Source: Actinomycetota bacterium (GTDB taxonomy: Bacteria > Actinomycetota > Acidimicrobiia > Acidimicrobiales > Acidimicrobiaceae). Taken from it: a stretch of DNA of 7,069 nucleotides. Below are positions 5,263 through 7,069 of the stretch, piece by piece. Numbering within the stretch: position 1 is the stretch's first letter; each line of letters starts with the position of its first letter. The notes beneath the pieces were generated by a model that saw only the letters and a list, made by a program, of their open reading frames with translations, made no database searches and had not been told where the DNA came from. A program made the position numbers and the translations under genes. The stretch is from positions 1 through 7,069 of the forward strand of contig DAHVOF010000270.1 in the NCBI GenBank assembly GCA_027318945.1, given 5' to 3'.

Positions 5263-6531
5263 ATGATTAACCGTCAAAGGGCTGGGAAATTGCGTCCCAG
5301 CACTGCAAGCAAAGCCATCGCGTTTTCGATGGTTGCCGCCACTGTGCTGGCCGCATGTGGTGGAAGTTCAAGTTCGTCGTCGACAGCGACGACCTCTGCT
5401 GCAACAACATCGACTGCTGCTTCGAACAGCCCGGTCGTATTCCACGTGCTGCTCTCTGAAACTGGTGCGGGAGCCTTTCTTGGCAGTCGCGGGGCGACTT
5501 CCTTGAAGGCGCAAGCAGCATATATAAATGCCCACGGAGGAGTCAACGGCCATCCAATCCAGCTAGACATTCTTGATAACCAGTCGAGTCCGTCGACGAA
5601 CGTCTCACTCGCCACTCCCTGGATTGCCCAGGGGGTCCATTTCATCTTGAACGGCTCTCTGGCCGGAATCGATCAGGCCGTCGATGCCTTGGCCACTCCG
5701 AATGGACCGTTCATTTACGACCTTTCTCCAGGTACCTACCCTACCCCTGGAAGCATGGTTTTTTCGAGTGATATCTCGACGAACTCCCTTATAACGGCCG
5801 ACCTAACATATTTCAAGTCGAAGGGATTGACTAATATAGCTGCGCTGACCTCCACTGATGGCAGTGGCGTCGATGGGCTCAAACAGCTCAAAGCTGTGCT
5901 GGCCGAACCAGCGTTTTCGTCGTTCAAGCTCCTGACGAGCCAGACCTTCGACCCAACATCCGTCAGCGTCGCGACACAGCTCTCAGTGATCAAGGCGCAG
6001 AATCCGCAGGCGCTGGTCGTTTGGACGACCGGAGCACCTTTCGGAACCGTGGTAAAGGGGATGTCTGCCTTGGGGATGAGCAACATCCCGACCACGACTA
6101 CGGCCGGCAACGATCCATATGCCGAGCTGCATAGTCTTTCTCCCTACCTTCCTAAGAATCTCTACATTGCGTGTGGCCCACAAAACATACCGCTAAGCCA
6201 ACTGCCGTCAGGACCAGTAAAGACTGCGGACACGGTCTTCAACAATGTCATAACCGGCGTCGGTGGGCATCCCAGCGACGCTTACGGCTTGACCTGGGAC
6301 CCTATGCAACTTCTTGTCGGTGCCCTGAAGAAGCTTGGAGTCAATGCATCCGCTAAGGAGATTCTCAACTACATGCAGAATCTTCACGGCGTTGCAGGGA
6401 TCGACGGGACTTACAACACGAGCGTCAGCGACCACAGAGGCCTGGTGACCAGTGACCTTTACGTCGCCACCTGGAGTGGGACCGGTCTTACTGCAGTGTC
6501 GGGACCCGGAGGAGTGCCAACGGCGGGTTAA
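5263..6531 (+). CDS. ABC-type substrate-binding lipoprotein (branched-chain amino acid/LivK-like fold)
   Basis: A 422-residue secreted lipoprotein. The signal peptide has a basic start (MINRQRAGKLRPSTASK), a hydrophobic core (AIAFSMVAATV) and the lipobox LAAC with Cys32, the expected lipid anchor. Residues 33-54 are a Ser/Thr/Ala linker. From about 56 it follows the Peripla_BP_6 pattern: VFHVLLSETGAGAFLGSRGA, a helix ending YINAHGGVNGHPIQLDILDN, then QGVHFILNGS..GIDQAVDAL, NIAALTSTDGSGVDGLKQLK, and the second-lobe phrase NPQALVVWTTGAPFGTVVKG. Such proteins capture amino acids or, in many actinobacteria and proteobacteria, aromatic and other organic acids. ATG 5263 follows GGGGGGAG (5252-5259). 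The gene is divergent from the catabolic operon, which suggests it feeds that pathway. No permease or ATPase gene follows; a hairpin closes the unit at once, so it is an orphan binding protein here. Its ligand is unknown. Confidence 0.9.
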   Translation: MINRQRAGKLRPSTASKAIAFSMVAATVLAACGGSSSSSSTATTSAATTSTAASNSPVVFHVLLSETGAGAFLGSRGATSLKAQAAYINAHGGVNGHPIQLDILDNQSSPSTNVSLATPWIAQGVHFILNGSLAGIDQAVDALATPNGPFIYDLSPGTYPTPGSMVFSSDISTNSLITADLTYFKSKGLTNIAALTSTDGSGVDGLKQLKAVLAEPAFSSFKLLTSQTFDPTSVSVATQLSVIKAQNPQALVVWTTGAPFGTVVKGMSALGMSNIPTTTTAGNDPYAELHSLSPYLPKNLYIACGPQNIPLSQLPSGPVKTADTVFNNVITGVGGHPSDAYGLTWDPMQLLVGALKKLGVNASAKEILNYMQNLHGVAGIDGTYNTSVSDHRGLVTSDLYVATWSGTGLTAVSGPGGVPTAG

Positions 6532-6545
6532 ATCTGATGGAATTC

Positions 6546-6569
6546 GGCGGCGGAGATGGTTCCGCCGCC
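6546..6569 (+). terminator. Strong hairpin terminator of the lipoprotein gene
   Basis: A perfect 9-bp GC-rich stem (GGCGGCGGA 6546-6554, TCCGCCGCC 6561-6569) with a 6-base loop begins 15 bases past the TAA stop. TTC before and GAA just after could extend it past one unpaired T. There is no U tract, as is common for actinobacterial terminators. Confidence 0.65.
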
Positions 6570-6622
6570 TGAAGCCATAGCCATGATGCCAGCCATTCAT
6601 TCTGGCGATCAAGCCCTACGGA

Positions 6623-6739
6623 TTAAGCGCCCGCATAAGTGTCCTCGCATAGGAGTAGCCAAGGTTGGATTGCGTCCAAAAACACCAAGTGCTTCCACGT
6701 CTCCAAACCCTGGTCCCACGTCAGATCCTCGAAGGCGGC
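6623..6739 (-). pseudogene. Possible decayed IS30-type transposase fragment
   Basis: One minus-strand frame reads AAFEDLTWDQGLETWKH, then LVFLDAIQPW, then LLLCEDTYAGA and TAA. IS30-family transposases carry LTWD(Q/R)G.E around the second catalytic Asp, and D..SPWQRG.NEN.NGL around the catalytic Glu about 33 residues later. Here the Asp-Glu distance is 23 codons, which fits loss of about ten codons. Frames around it are broken by stops, and no terminal repeats were found. The match is short and from memory, so it could be chance. Confidence 0.3.
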
Positions 6740-6813
6740 AGTCAACCCGTGTTATGCGCCTTCCTATTTCGTCGGCACACAGCGGCAGCCTGAGTTCCGT
6801 ATGCATGCTGGTT

Positions 6814-6841
6814 GCCGAATGGCGTTGACCGCCCATTCGGC
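6814..6841 (+). promoter_or_regulatory. 9-bp inverted repeat upstream of the CocE-like gene
   Basis: GCCGAATGG (6814-6822) and CCATTCGGC (6833-6841) are perfect inverted copies around a 10-base spacer, ending 66 bases before the ATG of the next gene. It could be an operator, a terminator of upstream transcription, or the scar of a mobile element. The sequence alone does not decide. Confidence 0.35.
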
Positions 6842-6907
6842 GGTGTGCGAAATGCAGCCCGCTGCTTCGCGCGAGTTAGTCTAATCGTCCAGAGAGGAGC
6901 CATTCTC

Positions 6908-7069
6908 ATGAATTTTGACGAGTACCACGGCGCAATGTTCAGCCCGAGCTGGAAGGCGTCTCCGAGAAAGTACGACTACGTTGTCGAGCGCGATGTTAAG
7001 ATTCAAATGCCCGACGGAGTCCGGCTCAGCGCGGACATTTGGAGACCTGACACCAGCGACGAGTGCCCC
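6908..7069 (+). CDS. CocE/NonD-family (X-Pro dipeptidyl-peptidase S15-type) hydrolase, N-terminal part
   Basis: The frame is open from ATG 6908 to the window end (54 codons), so the gene continues to the right. The start has a good ribosome binding site, GAGAGGAG ending at 6899, eight bases before the ATG. Residues KYDYVVERDVKIQMPDGVRL, then SADIWRP, match the first strands of CocE/NonD alpha/beta hydrolases ('y.v..e.dv.vpMrDGvrLaadvyrP'). This family, with cocaine esterase and X-Pro peptidases, cleaves esters or amides of small acids with a Ser-Asp-His triad, which lies beyond the edge. There is no signal peptide. Sitting beside the binding protein and the CoA-transferase operon, it might release the acid that the cluster consumes; that is inference. 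Confidence 0.75.
   Translation, partial: MNFDEYHGAMFSPSWKASPRKYDYVVERDVKIQMPDGVRLSADIWRPDTSDECP

Larger units (their letters stand above)
6570..6907. other. Intergenic region without an intact gene
   Basis: This stretch between the lipoprotein terminator and the CocE-like gene has several short frames on both strands but no intact recognisable gene. It holds a possible decayed transposase fragment (6623-6739, minus), a 9-bp inverted repeat (6814-6841), and a weak GCCAG/CTGGC hairpin at 6588-6606. Confidence 0.45.

Noticed and set aside
6556..6828. A 90-codon plus-strand frame after the lipoprotein gene.
   Set aside because: It starts inside the terminator hairpin, has no ribosome binding site, and reads as low-complexity Pro/Ser/Arg sequence.
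1..7069. tRNA or rRNA genes, CRISPR arrays, or long direct repeats.
   Set aside because: I looked and found no cloverleaf, no rRNA-like sequence and no regularly spaced repeats.

Overview
The window looks like accessory DNA from an actinobacterium. The best clue is the substrate-binding lipoprotein, with its LAAC lipobox followed by a long Ser/Thr/Ala linker. G+C is moderate by eye, TTG and GTG starts occur, and hairpin terminators lack a U tract. An Acidimicrobiia-like host would fit, but nothing here proves the taxon.

Layout. Bases 1-467 hold the end of a type II toxin-antitoxin operon: an AbrB/MazE-type antitoxin cut by the window edge, then a RelE/ParE-type toxin interrupted by an in-frame TGA just before its C-terminal histidine motif. 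Bases 468-1099 have no intact gene, but 680-948 on the minus strand is a frameshifted, truncated remnant of a UPF0114/YqhA-type membrane protein. Bases 1100-4858 (minus) are a four-gene catabolic cluster, in transcription order: a pyruvate-carboxylase/oxaloacetate-decarboxylase-like carboxyltransferase without a biotin domain; CoA-transferase subunit A; an ACMSD-type amidohydrolase; CoA-transferase subunit B. The last three are joined by 4-base ATGA overlaps, so the amidohydrolase is wedged between the two CoA-transferase subunits. A 404-base divergent region with two short inverted repeats (4859-5262) separates this cluster from a plus-strand ABC-type substrate-binding lipoprotein (5263-6531), which ends at a strong hairpin. 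Bases 6532-6907 hold that hairpin, a possible decayed IS30-type transposase fragment, another inverted repeat, and the ribosome binding site of a CocE/NonD-type hydrolase that runs off the right edge.

How the genes may work together (inference): the lipoprotein binds an organic acid or similar small molecule outside the cell. A CoA-transferase activates an acid, the amidohydrolase hydrolyses or decarboxylates an intermediate, and the carboxyltransferase-like enzyme makes or breaks a C-C bond next to a carboxyl group. The carboxyltransferase keeps its metal-site residues but has lost residues that bind pyruvate in classical pyruvate carboxylase, so its substrate is probably not pyruvate. The gene order, the altered active site and a biotin-carrier-like tail without the biotin domain are the most novel features. 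The two flanks carry decayed genes, as expected for a turnover-prone accessory locus.
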